Shown here: one piece after another, positions 29,162 through 37,116 of the stretch
How the letters are laid out: every line of letters starts with the position of its first letter
How positions within the stretch are numbered: the first letter of the stretch is position 1
NCBI RefSeq assembly: GCF_008298035.1
Contig: NZ_CP042910.1
Coordinates: 3,425,001-3,489,000, forward strand
Length of the DNA: 64,000 bases
From: Gimesia maris
GTDB taxonomy: Bacteria > Planctomycetota > Planctomycetia > Planctomycetales > Planctomycetaceae
Reading direction: 5' to 3'
Notes under the pieces: generated by a model
Seen by the model: the letters and a program-made list of their open reading frames with translations, nothing else
What the model was told of the DNA's origin: nothing
Databases searched by the model: none
Made by a program: the position numbers and the translations under genes

Positions 29162-29243
29162 ATCTCCGTAAGAAAGTAAACAATCACAACTCAGACTTTG
29201 TACAGTCTATATGATTCCTTTACAGAATTCAACAAGCCATGTG

Positions 29244-29292
29244 AAAATCAGGCTGAGGATGAGTCTGAAATGGACTCTTTCAGGCTGATTTT
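29244..29292. promoter_or_regulatory. Long hairpin upstream of the kinase gene
   Basis: Thirteen-base arms AAAATCAGGCTGA (29244-29256) and TCAGGCTGATTTT (29280-29292) pair at 12 of 13 positions, and an inner stem GAGTC-tgaaatg-GACTC fits inside. It lies 83 to 131 bases before the histidine-kinase start and about 400 bases past the oprB-like stop, so it could be a leader structure of the first or a processing/termination structure of the second. No long T tract follows on either strand. Confidence 0.4.
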
Positions 29293-29432
29293 ATCAAGCA
29301 GGCAGACCTCGATAAAATGAAATGTGTGGAGTGTATAACGCGCCTGTCTTGTGATATTCGTGGGAGTACCAGGAGGCCAACCGCGGCAATTTGTCAGGTG
29401 TGGTTTTTTCTTTTACTTGGACGAGTCCGCCA

Positions 29433-29530
29433 GACTGTGTCCAGTTTTACTGTAGCGTCTCCATGACCATTTGGACCGAGTATAATAGATCGGGAGACGC
29501 TATGGTTAAATGTGACGCGATCTAATCTGA
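29433..29530. repeat. 98-bp dispersed repeat with inverted arms, copy 1
   Basis: Matches 55910-56007 without gaps at 83 of 98 positions by my count. It contains a perfect ten-base inverted repeat, TAGCGTCTCC and GGAGACGCTA (29453-29462 and 29493-29502), around a 30-base interior with TATAAT. Arms are unchanged between copies, while differences fall in the interior and ends, so the stem seems to be conserved. Intergenic position in both cases suggests a structured RNA or a short non-autonomous mobile element. Confidence 0.65.
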
Positions 29531-29690
29531 AGATCGCGCTGTCGTATGCCTCTCGATTGATGGGTGATTTTCGAATTTCCAGGGCAGCACGACCTACTCC
29601 TGCAGGCGAGCACATGAATTAAAGTTGTTAATCAGTTATGAATGGTTCTTGCGGATGCGGTGTCTGGCGATTGTAGAATTTTGGGAAAGT

Positions 29691-30926
29691 TCAAAGATCC
29701 AACTGAAAGCGGATGCCGGCGACAAAGGCATCGGGGTAGATGCCGGAAGGGGTGGTGATGTACTGCAGGTCGGGCTGAATGATCAGATTGTCATTCACGA
29801 TTGCCTTGTAGAAGACTTCGATCATCACTTCCTGGTCGGTGCCCCCCTGGTCGAGGTCGACCCAGCCCGCACCGGCACCGGTAACGTCTGCGTCGCGATT
29901 GCGGATCAGGCCGGTATAGGTGATGCCGGCCAAAGCGTCACGCGGTATCAGCGGGAAGGGAGAGTTTCCACTGCTGTAGGTGGGAAAGTGCTGGGCGAAG
30001 GCGGACAGGCCTTGCGGATTGTCTGAGTTACAGCCTGCTTCACGAATCAGCATCTGCTCGTACTGGAAATAGTAGCCGTATGCTCTGGGAATAGCACCGG
30101 AGGGGACTTCTCCGGGTGTTTCATAGGTGATGCCTGCAGTCAAGATGCCGGGCAGTTGCCTGAGTGGAGTCGAGTAGCGATATTCGAATTCGCCGATCAA
30201 GAGGGCGGAACCGTTATCAGAAAAGATACCGGCTTCATTGCTGCGGTAGGCATCCCAGATTCCTGCTTTGACGGTGACTTCATTAGAGAGGTCCTTCATG
30301 AGTACAACCGCCGGGCTGGGAGCCGGGAATGAAGGAAGTCCGGCTGAGGGGGAGAGCCCAAACGCCGAGTTAATGAAGTCGCTGGCGGTATCCATGGTGA
30401 CAAATTCAGAACTCAGGTCCTGTCTGCCGATGCGCATGGTGATTCCGGTTTCGTACAGATCGACTTCCCACCAGAGTTCGCTCATTTGAGTAATGTTGTT
30501 GAGTGAGTCGATACTGCTGATGATCTGCGTGGCACCGACATTCTGTTCCAGCCCTCGACCATGAGTATTTTGAAACAGCACATTGATCTGACCTGGAATG
30601 GGGGCGTTGAGCTTTTCGAGGTCAAACGAGAGAGAAAGATCGAGCAGTCCTTCATAGTGTGTTGAGTTACTGGTTGATATTCCGCCGTGTGCGTTGGTGA
30701 AAACTTCACCATAGTAGACCGGCTGGAACGTGATACCGTTATCTGAATACAGTATAGAATCGAGAAAAATCTGATCTGGTGTGTCTGCTGATTCACTTTT
30801 GGACACGCAACCTATAGAGGCGTCCTCTGCTACGACATTTTCTACCGCGCATTCCTGCCCGACTGACTGGTAGGCAGGGAGCGCCACCAGCAGGAACATG
30901 TATGAAAGGAAGACCTTAAGCCGCAC
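29691..30926 (-). CDS. OprB-type carbohydrate-selective porin
   Basis: A 411-residue outer-membrane protein starting at a GTG at 30926 with GGGAG seven bases upstream. The signal peptide ends near YQSVGQE. The rest has alternating beta-strand patterns and OprB features: GRQDLSSEFVTMDTASDF NSAF-type motifs, SPSAGLPSFPAPSPAV, VTVKAGIWDAYRSN, and near the end QEVMIEVFYKAIVNDNLIIQ and PDLQYITTPSG, with a final aromatic-containing strand FQLDL. OprB porins pass sugars through the outer membrane. The signal ends in a free Cys-rich stretch but is not a lipobox. Monocistronic. Confidence 0.85.
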   Translation of the reverse strand: MRLKVFLSYMFLLVALPAYQSVGQECAVENVVAEDASIGCVSKSESADTPDQIFLDSILYSDNGITFQPVYYGEVFTNAHGGISTSNSTHYEGLLDLSLSFDLEKLNAPIPGQINVLFQNTHGRGLEQNVGATQIISSIDSLNNITQMSELWWEVDLYETGITMRIGRQDLSSEFVTMDTASDFINSAFGLSPSAGLPSFPAPSPAVVLMKDLSNEVTVKAGIWDAYRSNEAGIFSDNGSALLIGEFEYRYSTPLRQLPGILTAGITYETPGEVPSGAIPRAYGYYFQYEQMLIREAGCNSDNPQGLSAFAQHFPTYSSGNSPFPLIPRDALAGITYTGLIRNRDADVTGAGAGWVDLDQGGTDQEVMIEVFYKAIVNDNLIIQPDLQYITTPSGIYPDAFVAGIRFQLDL

Positions 30927-31061
30927 AGTTACGCTCCCCGTTTGCGCAACGTTTTCGATAACGGTATGAAAATTCAGAGTTGTGTACTCTTATCTTCGGC
31001 AGAAATAGAGAGGGACGTCCAGTCTGGCAAAATGGTCAATATGAGTTGAGAATGACGATTT

Positions 31062-31940
31062 CTAAGGGGTGAGGTGTTTTCGCAGAAACTTTTCGACGAG
31101 TTGCATGCGCTCTTTGTCGAAGAATTCCGAGCCGCCGTGTGCGCCGCCGTGGATGACTTTGAAGGAAACGTCGCGTTGATACTGTTCGTATTTGCCTTGC
31201 AGCTCATGTGACTGGTTGATGGGGACTTGCGGATCCTGGTCGCCGTGAATAATCAATAATGGCGGATCCTGTTCATCAACATGGAAGACCGGGCTGGCGA
31301 GTCGGGCGAGATCGGCTTTTTTTTCCGGTCGATCACCGAGCAGGAGTTCCAGCGCGGGGATGCGGACGCTTAAGCCATGCGGTGTGGACTGGGGAAGGAT
31401 TGTCATGAAATTGGTGGGGCCGAAATAATCGACGATGGCCTGCACGCTGGATGATTGGTTGTCGAAATCGCCGAGATCTCCTTCGAGCTGCTGATTGCCG
31501 TTGGTGACACCCATCAAGGCAACGAGGTGGCCGCCGGCGGAAGAACCCAGGATGCCGATTTTGTCGGCGTTGTAGCCATACTTCTCAGCGGAGCCACGCA
31601 GGAAGCGGATGGCGGCTTTGATGTCGTATATCTGAGCCGGAAACTTTGCCACGGGTGAAAGACGGTAATCGACACTGGCGACGGCGAAGCCTTGCTTTAC
31701 CAGATCGATGAGTGGCATGTTCGCTTTAGAGCCTGCACGCCAGGCACCACCGTGAATCCAGACCAGGAGAGGTGGCTGCTGTTTTACTTTGGGAAGATAG
31801 AGATCAAGCAGGAGCCGATGGTTGTCGGCGGTCGCATATTGGATGTCGTTGATCTGCTGGAAAGATTCCACAGCAAAACTCCTTTCCGGGACAGACAGCA
31901 GTAGCAGCAGACACAGGCTCAGCGAGCAGCGATTTCTCAT
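31062..31940 (-). CDS. Secreted alpha/beta hydrolase (esterase/lipase)
   Basis: A 292-residue protein; the ATG at 31940 starts a signal peptide ending near ERSFAVE, while the longer frame to 32027 adds an unconvincing leader. It belongs to the hormone-sensitive-lipase-like/BD-FAE group: oxyanion motif LLVWIHGGAWRAGSK, nucleophile elbow GILGSSAGGHLVAL, acid region LLIIHGDQDPQVPI and catalytic His in VIHGGAHGG. Planctomycetes carry many such exported esterases, likely for removing acyl groups from polysaccharides. Confidence 0.85.
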   Translation of the reverse strand: MRNRCSLSLCLLLLLSVPERSFAVESFQQINDIQYATADNHRLLLDLYLPKVKQQPPLLVWIHGGAWRAGSKANMPLIDLVKQGFAVASVDYRLSPVAKFPAQIYDIKAAIRFLRGSAEKYGYNADKIGILGSSAGGHLVALMGVTNGNQQLEGDLGDFDNQSSSVQAIVDYFGPTNFMTILPQSTPHGLSVRIPALELLLGDRPEKKADLARLASPVFHVDEQDPPLLIIHGDQDPQVPINQSHELQGKYEQYQRDVSFKVIHGGAHGGSEFFDKERMQLVEKFLRKHLTP

Positions 31941-32044
31941 TGACGTCTCTTTCAGTTCGCAGTCGAAGGTGGGGGGGCGGTCTGTTATTATAATCCCCTG
32001 CTCTCGCGAATGACACCAGTCGAGCATAAGGACTCACTGAAACT

Positions 32045-32485
32045 TTACTTGTTCGGGAAAATCTGGGCGAGATAAATCAACAGTAAAACGCTGCGAGCGG
32101 TCCAGGCAATGGTGCGGAGCCAGTTGGAAATTACCAGGCTGCGAATATGACGGGGGGAAAAGCGGGAGGCAAGCACCTGATGCCGGGGCACCTGCAGGAG
32201 TGCCGTGGAGAACCAGACGACAAACAGCAGACCGACGCCGGTCCAGGTGAAAGCGGGGCCCATGCCGGGGGGAGGCCAATAGACGATGGCGACAGTTGTG
32301 GCAGCTTCGGTCAGCATCATTGGGCCGACGGCAATGGTTGTGCGGAGTTGGTGGGCCTGCTGGTAGCGGGTGAAGCGGGCACGGCCGACCAGTGCGAACA
32401 GCGGATAATGCACGATCTGCACGAACCAGATTAAACCTGTCATATAGAAGGTAGAAACGAGTTGCAGCAGGAAAAGAGTTTTCAA
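32045..32485 (-). CDS. Four-helix integral membrane protein
   Basis: A 146-residue hydrophobic protein with four likely membrane helices (LQLVSTFYMTGLIWFVQIVH, AVGPMMLTEAATTVAIVYW, WTGVGLLFVVWFSTALLQV, IAWTARSVLLLIYLAQIF). The start is a TTG at 32485 preceded by GGGAGC about ten bases upstream; an internal ATG would cut into helix 1. The WFVQIVHYPLF motif with an internal His occurs in small membrane proteins distantly like DUF1772, which I cannot confirm. It lies between an esterase and a SOUL haem-binding gene on the same strand. Confidence 0.7.
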   Translation of the reverse strand: MKTLFLLQLVSTFYMTGLIWFVQIVHYPLFALVGRARFTRYQQAHQLRTTIAVGPMMLTEAATTVAIVYWPPPGMGPAFTWTGVGLLFVVWFSTALLQVPRHQVLASRFSPRHIRSLVISNWLRTIAWTARSVLLLIYLAQIFPNK

Positions 32486-32537
32486 GGCTGTGAAGCTCCC
32501 GGGTGAAGTACGCTGTATATAAGTTCTGGCGGGATTA

Positions 32538-33191
32538 TTAATCGTTCGAAGTTGTATCGACTGCCTGTTCGAGTCGAATCAGCACTTCGTTGCGACGAAA
32601 CGGGCCTGGTGTCCAGGGAGGATCATAACCGGCTGATTCGAAGCTGCCTGACTGATTCAGTCCTTTGTGTTTCATCCAGTCTCGCAATTTCTTTTCGGCC
32701 TGGGCAGTGGTGGTCTGATTCTTCCGTCCGCTGAAGCGGTAGACAGCAAAGCGTCCCCCCTCGCGTTGCTGAATGCGCACGTTCTCTCCCGTGGGTACCG
32801 GAATTCCCTGTACTTCAGTTTGCTGGGGGATAACGAATGACATCTGCCCGTCAGAAAGTTTGTTCTCGGGATCCATAAACACGGGGGTCGTCATGGAGAC
32901 TTTCTGTTCCTGCTGGTTCGCTCCATCAATATAGCGGAACAGACGCATGAAACGGCCGTCCTGGTCGACAGGCTGTGCTTTGCTGTCTGTCGATACCAGC
33001 ATCAAGTCGGGGTACTCGCGGATTTCGAAAGGGCCGTACGACTCAATCACCGTGTACCGGGCTGACTCGTACGCGTTTCGGGCTGTGAACTTCCAGCCAA
33101 AGTATAGTAGTATGCACAGTACAGTGGCGATGCCAAGGTAGATCATCTTTTTTCCAGTCATCCCGGGATTTTGGTGCGATTGCTGTTCCAT
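32538..33191 (-). CDS. SOUL-family haem-binding protein
   Basis: A 217-residue protein with one N-terminal membrane anchor (MIYLGIATVLCILLYFGW) followed by a SOUL domain (about 38-208): YTVIESYGPFEIREYPDLML, RFMRLFRYIDGANQQEQKVS with MTTPVFM, FVIPQQTEVQGIPVP, and the end PPWTPGPFRRNEVLIRL. SOUL/HBP proteins bind haem or tetrapyrroles loosely. The ATG at 33191 opens the gene; one ten codons later is also possible. The gene is close to the membrane protein at 32485 and may share its transcript. Confidence 0.85.
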   Translation of the reverse strand: MEQQSHQNPGMTGKKMIYLGIATVLCILLYFGWKFTARNAYESARYTVIESYGPFEIREYPDLMLVSTDSKAQPVDQDGRFMRLFRYIDGANQQEQKVSMTTPVFMDPENKLSDGQMSFVIPQQTEVQGIPVPTGENVRIQQREGGRFAVYRFSGRKNQTTTAQAEKKLRDWMKHKGLNQSGSFESAGYDPPWTPGPFRRNEVLIRLEQAVDTTSND

Positions 33192-33328
33192 GTTTAAAAT
33201 ACCGTTTTTGAACTACCAGAACCAGAATTACTGTCTATAAAGACTTTAGTCATTCGAGGGTGATTGGCAAATGTTATTTCTGAACGAAATCTCTTTTGCC
33301 GGATGATTTATTCAGGAGTCAGATTTCG

Positions 33329-33727
33329 ATGAATGAGACCGACCAGAAGGTCAGACTGGTGAGTGGTCCCCTGCAGGCAGAGCGCCTCCCTGATGGCAGT
33401 CGCAGGTTATTGCGTGCTCTCATCGTAAAAGTGCGTGATGAAGAGATTGTGGTCCCCGCTGGTTTTGTTTCCGACTTTCGTTCCCTGCCCCGTGTGATCC
33501 AGATTCTGATTGACCCTGCCCGGGTTCAACTGGCGGGGGTCATTCACGACCGATTGTACGCCACAGGGCAATTCACGCGCTGTGAAACAGATACGATCTG
33601 GCGATTGACCGCGCAATCCGGTGGGGGTCATGCCAATTCGTTCCAGGCGTGGCTGGGCTGGCTGTTGATCCGGCTGGGGGCACGGTTCGCCTGGGATCGG
33701 GCACGGAAAAAAAGCCGCCTGGCGTGA
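33329..33727 (+). CDS. DUF1353 family protein
   Basis: A 132-residue protein; the ATG at 33329 has AGGAG ten bases upstream and is preferred over a TTG 11 codons earlier. It shows the DUF1353 signature: IVVPAGFVSDFRSLPRV, then LAGVIHDRLYATGQF with His-Asp, and CETDTIWRLTAQSGG. Family members occur in phages and bacteria and their function is unknown; the F-V-S-D-F and H-D pairs suggest a metal or hydrolytic site. It stands alone on the plus strand. Confidence 0.78.
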   Translation: MNETDQKVRLVSGPLQAERLPDGSRRLLRALIVKVRDEEIVVPAGFVSDFRSLPRVIQILIDPARVQLAGVIHDRLYATGQFTRCETDTIWRLTAQSGGGHANSFQAWLGWLLIRLGARFAWDRARKKSRLA

Positions 33728-34168
33728 ACTCGCTAACGATACCAACTGTCGGGTTCCATGCAGGTTGGTATGGCCAATCTGTCATACCCGGTCGGTCAAT
33801 GGTGACACCGTTGTCAGTGTCTAAGGGGGGCCGTGTTTGGCAGGTATAACAGGCTTTCGGAGCACTGGTGAAAACTCAATATTATGGCATGTTGTTTGCG
33901 TGAAATTTCCTGTGAAAATCACGGTCGCAATAGACTGGCTTCGCTGATATGATGCGCGGTAATGGCCATCTGCTGACAAACGTGGATGAATCACAAGCAA
34001 CAACAATTCGATCTTGGCCACACCTATTGCCCCCTGGTTTTAGCCCTTCGTTCAGCACAAGTCCCGCCGTGAGTGAACGCGCTGAATTCCCGCAAGAGTT
34101 CGATTGGAGTGTGGTTCACAACAGGGGCGCCTAAAATTGCAAACCCTCCTTTCAAGGATAGAAGTTTC
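33728..34168. other. Intergenic region
   Basis: About 440 bases without a convincing gene. It ends with AAGGA at 34154-34158, the ribosome site for the GTG start of the transporter gene. I see no strong terminator or repeat here. Confidence 0.5.
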
Positions 34169-35599
34169 GTGTGGTCTCTGAAAACAGCCCAACGGGCATT
34201 AATTGCCGCCGGTTGTATGGCGATGATTTATACCCAGTTTACGATGTCGCCGGCGACGATTGAGTTCGCCCGTTCCCTGGGAGCGACAGGCTGGCATATC
34301 GGGATTCTGGGGGCTCTGCCGACGATGATGCTGTTTTTCCAGTTTCTGGCAGCAGTCGTGGCGAATCACCTGGAATACCGCCGCTGGCTCTGGTTACCGA
34401 TCTCGATACTACAGCGACTGATTCTGGTTCCGATTGCCCTGATGGCGTGGCTGATGCCGGACATGTCTCATTCAGCCGAACTATGGTGGCTGATTGGTTT
34501 GACTGCTTTGAATCATGCCTTGATCCACTTTACGACGCCGCTCTGGTTATCCTGGCTGGGAGATTATCTGCCTCACAAGGGGCTCAATCATTACTGGGGT
34601 TATCGCCAGGTCTGGATGTACTGGACCGGGGCAATTTCGTTGCTGGGGGGGGCGATCTTTCTGGCAAAAAGCGGCCTGGATATTGGGGATGGATTTGCCT
34701 GGCTGGTCGGCATCGGCGCGTTGTTTGGCGTGTTCGATATCCTGTTCTACATGAAAATCGAAGAACCGCCGGTTACCAAGGTGAAAGAACCAAAGCTAAA
34801 AAAAGTCCTGCTTACACCATTTCAGGATCCCAATTTCCGTTCGTTTATCTCCTTCACCTGTTTCTGGCACTTTGCGGCGATGCTGGGGGCTCCGTTCATC
34901 AGCTATTACCTGCTGGATTACATTGGGATGGACGTATTCCGTCTGTTGTTGCTATGGACCTGCGCCTGGCTGGGGGGAGCTGTTTTTTCGAAGCATCTGG
35001 GCTCACTGGCCGATCATTATGGCAACCGGCCGGTGTTGATATTGTGTACGGCGTTTAAATCTACAAATATGATTGGCCTGCTGTTCCTGCCGCGAGATCC
35101 GACGCTGGCATTCTGGATTATGGTGCCTGTATTTATTGTGGATTCCCTGCTGAATGCAGGCATCGCCATTGCCAATAACGGGTTCATGCTGAAGAATTCG
35201 CCAGCCGAAAACCGGACAATGTATATCGCTGCAGGCACCGCGTTTGCGGGGCTGGTGGGAGGTGTGACATCCATAATGGCAGGTGGTTTTCTGGTGCTTG
35301 CTTCCGGGTGGAGCGTGACCATCTTTGGCTCTGAGTACAACAACTTTCACATGATCTTTGCGATCAGTCTGCTGATGAGGCTGGTGGCTGCCGTCTATGC
35401 CCGGACGATTCGCGAGCCCGATTCACACTGGACATCTCAAGTCGTGATGAAACTGGTCGGAGTTACACCATTCCGTATGCTGCGTTTTCCGGTCGGTCTG
35501 TATCGTTCTTTCCGACCCGATGAATTGCGGGGCAAATCCAGAAAAGGCAAACGCGAACTGAAACAACCGGAAGTCGTCGCTAAAACTGAGCCGACCTGA
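34169..35599 (+). CDS. Major facilitator superfamily transporter
   Basis: A 476-residue membrane protein with about 11-12 helices. The start is set at the GTG at 34169, which has AAGGA upstream; frames from 34073 have no site. Helices include GWHIGILGALPTMMLFFQFL, the pairs around WYRQVWMYWTGAISLLGGAI and FISFTCFWHFAAMLGAPFI. The loop LGSLADHYGNRPVLI after a helix matches the MFS G-x-L-x-D-x-x-G-x-R pattern, placed here in the second half. The hydrophilic tail is basic. The substrate cannot be read from sequence. A phosphodiesterase gene follows 125 bases later on the same strand. Confidence 0.82.
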   Translation: MWSLKTAQRALIAAGCMAMIYTQFTMSPATIEFARSLGATGWHIGILGALPTMMLFFQFLAAVVANHLEYRRWLWLPISILQRLILVPIALMAWLMPDMSHSAELWWLIGLTALNHALIHFTTPLWLSWLGDYLPHKGLNHYWGYRQVWMYWTGAISLLGGAIFLAKSGLDIGDGFAWLVGIGALFGVFDILFYMKIEEPPVTKVKEPKLKKVLLTPFQDPNFRSFISFTCFWHFAAMLGAPFISYYLLDYIGMDVFRLLLLWTCAWLGGAVFSKHLGSLADHYGNRPVLILCTAFKSTNMIGLLFLPRDPTLAFWIMVPVFIVDSLLNAGIAIANNGFMLKNSPAENRTMYIAAGTAFAGLVGGVTSIMAGGFLVLASGWSVTIFGSEYNNFHMIFAISLLMRLVAAVYARTIREPDSHWTSQVVMKLVGVTPFRMLRFPVGLYRSFRPDELRGKSRKGKRELKQPEVVAKTEPT

Positions 35600-35724
35600 C
35601 GTCACTCGTCGCTTTAGTTATACAAGGTTGCATTGTTGCGCGGGGTATTTCAGAATGGATGAGAGCCGGCTTGCTCTGCAGACCGGGAAATTCTGTTCTT
35701 TCACTACCATCGGGAGCCTCTTCC

Positions 35725-37101
35725 ATGCGCGGGATGATTACTGTTTCTTTACTGGCTGTGGTGTGGCTGTTTAATCCGGGTGAGACTGTCCAGGCTGTTG
35801 AACCGCATGAGGACCGGTGTGTGATTCTGGTCAGCGTTGACGGGCTGGCCAATTTTTATCTGGATGATCCTCTGGCGGATATGCCGACACTGCGGAAACT
35901 GGCAAAGACCGGGGCGCGGGCTGACGGCATGGTCTGTTCGTTTCCCACAGTGACCTGGCCCAATCACACCACACTGGTAACCGGCACAACGCCTGCGAAG
36001 CATGGGGTAATCGGAAATAACTATCTGGATCGTAAAAGTGCGACGTCGGTTGCCTTCATTCCTGATCCCCTGTTTGACAAAGATCAGATTGTGAAAGTGC
36101 CGACAATTTATGATGCCGCCCATAACGCGGGGCTGGTCACTGCAGGCATCGTCTGGCCGGCAACGCGAAATGCTCGGACACTGGACTGGACCGTACCTGA
36201 CATGTTCGGCAAAGAAGCCTGGCCAAAATACGGAACGCCGATCTGGCTGGAAGAACTCCGCGCTGCGGGATTACCTGTGGATCTGCATGGAGACTGGACG
36301 GGAGAGAGTGGCGGCGGCGTGAAGCGGGACTGGCTGTATACCCGCATGGCCCGGCATCTGTTTGAAAAGCATCCGCCGAACCTGTTGATGATTCACCTGG
36401 TCGAGGTCGATCATGTCGAACACAAATATGGTCCGCGGAGCCCGGAAGCGTACTGGGCCGTCAGCTATGCTGATGACCGGTTGCGGGATATTGTAGAAGC
36501 AATCGAGCGTTCGCCGCATCGTGATAAGACGACACTGGTCGTCGCCAGTGATCATGGTTTTTTCCCGATCTCGAAAGACATTCGCCCAAATGTGATCTTA
36601 AAACAGTCAGGGCTGATTTCTAATGAGAAGAAGCAGGCATACTGTCTGTCTCAGGGAGGCGGGTGTATGGTCTACCTGCTGGATGACGCGAAGCGGGGGG
36701 AAATGAAGGAAGAGTTGAAGAAGAAATTTACAGCAGTGGAAGGGATTCAGTCTGTACTGGATCAGGATGAATATACAAAGCTGGGCCTGCCTACTCCAAC
36801 AGAAGATTCTCATGCTCCCGATTTCTGGCTGTCAGCGAAGTCCGGGTATTCGTTTACGAACAGTGATAAAGGGGACGATGTCGTCACGCCACGTAAGACG
36901 CCGGGGGGCACACATGGTTATCTGCCCGATCAACCGGACATGCTGGCGACACTGGTGATCAATGGATATGGGATCAAGCCGGGAACAAATTTAGGTAAAG
37001 TACAAAGCATTGATGTGGCGCCAACAATGGCCCGGCTGCTGGGGGTCGAATTGCCGACAGCCCAGGGAAAACCGTTAATGCCGGCTTTGCAGGACGATTG
37101 A
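35725..37101 (+). CDS. Secreted type I phosphodiesterase/nucleotide pyrophosphatase
   Basis: A 458-residue exported protein; the ATG at 35725 follows GGGAG and begins a signal peptide ending near GETVQAVE. It belongs to the alkaline-phosphatase superfamily: metal-binding VILVSVDGLANFYLDD, nucleophile region FPTVTWPNHTTLVTGTTPAK (Thr/His-containing), HLVEVDHVEHKYGP with Asp and His ligands, VVASDHGF (Asp-His) and GTHGYLPDQPDM with the last His. It probably hydrolyses phosphodiester or pyrophosphate bonds in nucleotides or lipids. Convergent with the sucrose operon, whose stop lies 15 bases away. Confidence 0.87.
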   Translation: MRGMITVSLLAVVWLFNPGETVQAVEPHEDRCVILVSVDGLANFYLDDPLADMPTLRKLAKTGARADGMVCSFPTVTWPNHTTLVTGTTPAKHGVIGNNYLDRKSATSVAFIPDPLFDKDQIVKVPTIYDAAHNAGLVTAGIVWPATRNARTLDWTVPDMFGKEAWPKYGTPIWLEELRAAGLPVDLHGDWTGESGGGVKRDWLYTRMARHLFEKHPPNLLMIHLVEVDHVEHKYGPRSPEAYWAVSYADDRLRDIVEAIERSPHRDKTTLVVASDHGFFPISKDIRPNVILKQSGLISNEKKQAYCLSQGGGCMVYLLDDAKRGEMKEELKKKFTAVEGIQSVLDQDEYTKLGLPTPTEDSHAPDFWLSAKSGYSFTNSDKGDDVVTPRKTPGGTHGYLPDQPDMLATLVINGYGIKPGTNLGKVQSIDVAPTMARLLGVELPTAQGKPLMPALQDD

Positions 37102-37116
37102 TCATTGCAGCCGGTG

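Noticed and set aside
29481-29486. Housekeeping promoter inside the 98-bp repeat (TATAAT)
   Set aside because: No -35-like element at 16-18 base spacing in either copy.
29433-29530. Integron attC site in the 98-bp repeat
   Set aside because: GTTAAAT resembles an attC core end in copy 1 only; copy 2 has ATTAAAT and neither has the matching 5' core.
29162-29690. Cobalamin riboswitch before the B12-binding kinase
   Set aside because: No B12-box-like conserved sequence was seen in the leader.
34073-34168. Upstream GTG start for the MFS gene
   Set aside because: No ribosome site; AAGGA precedes the GTG at 34169.
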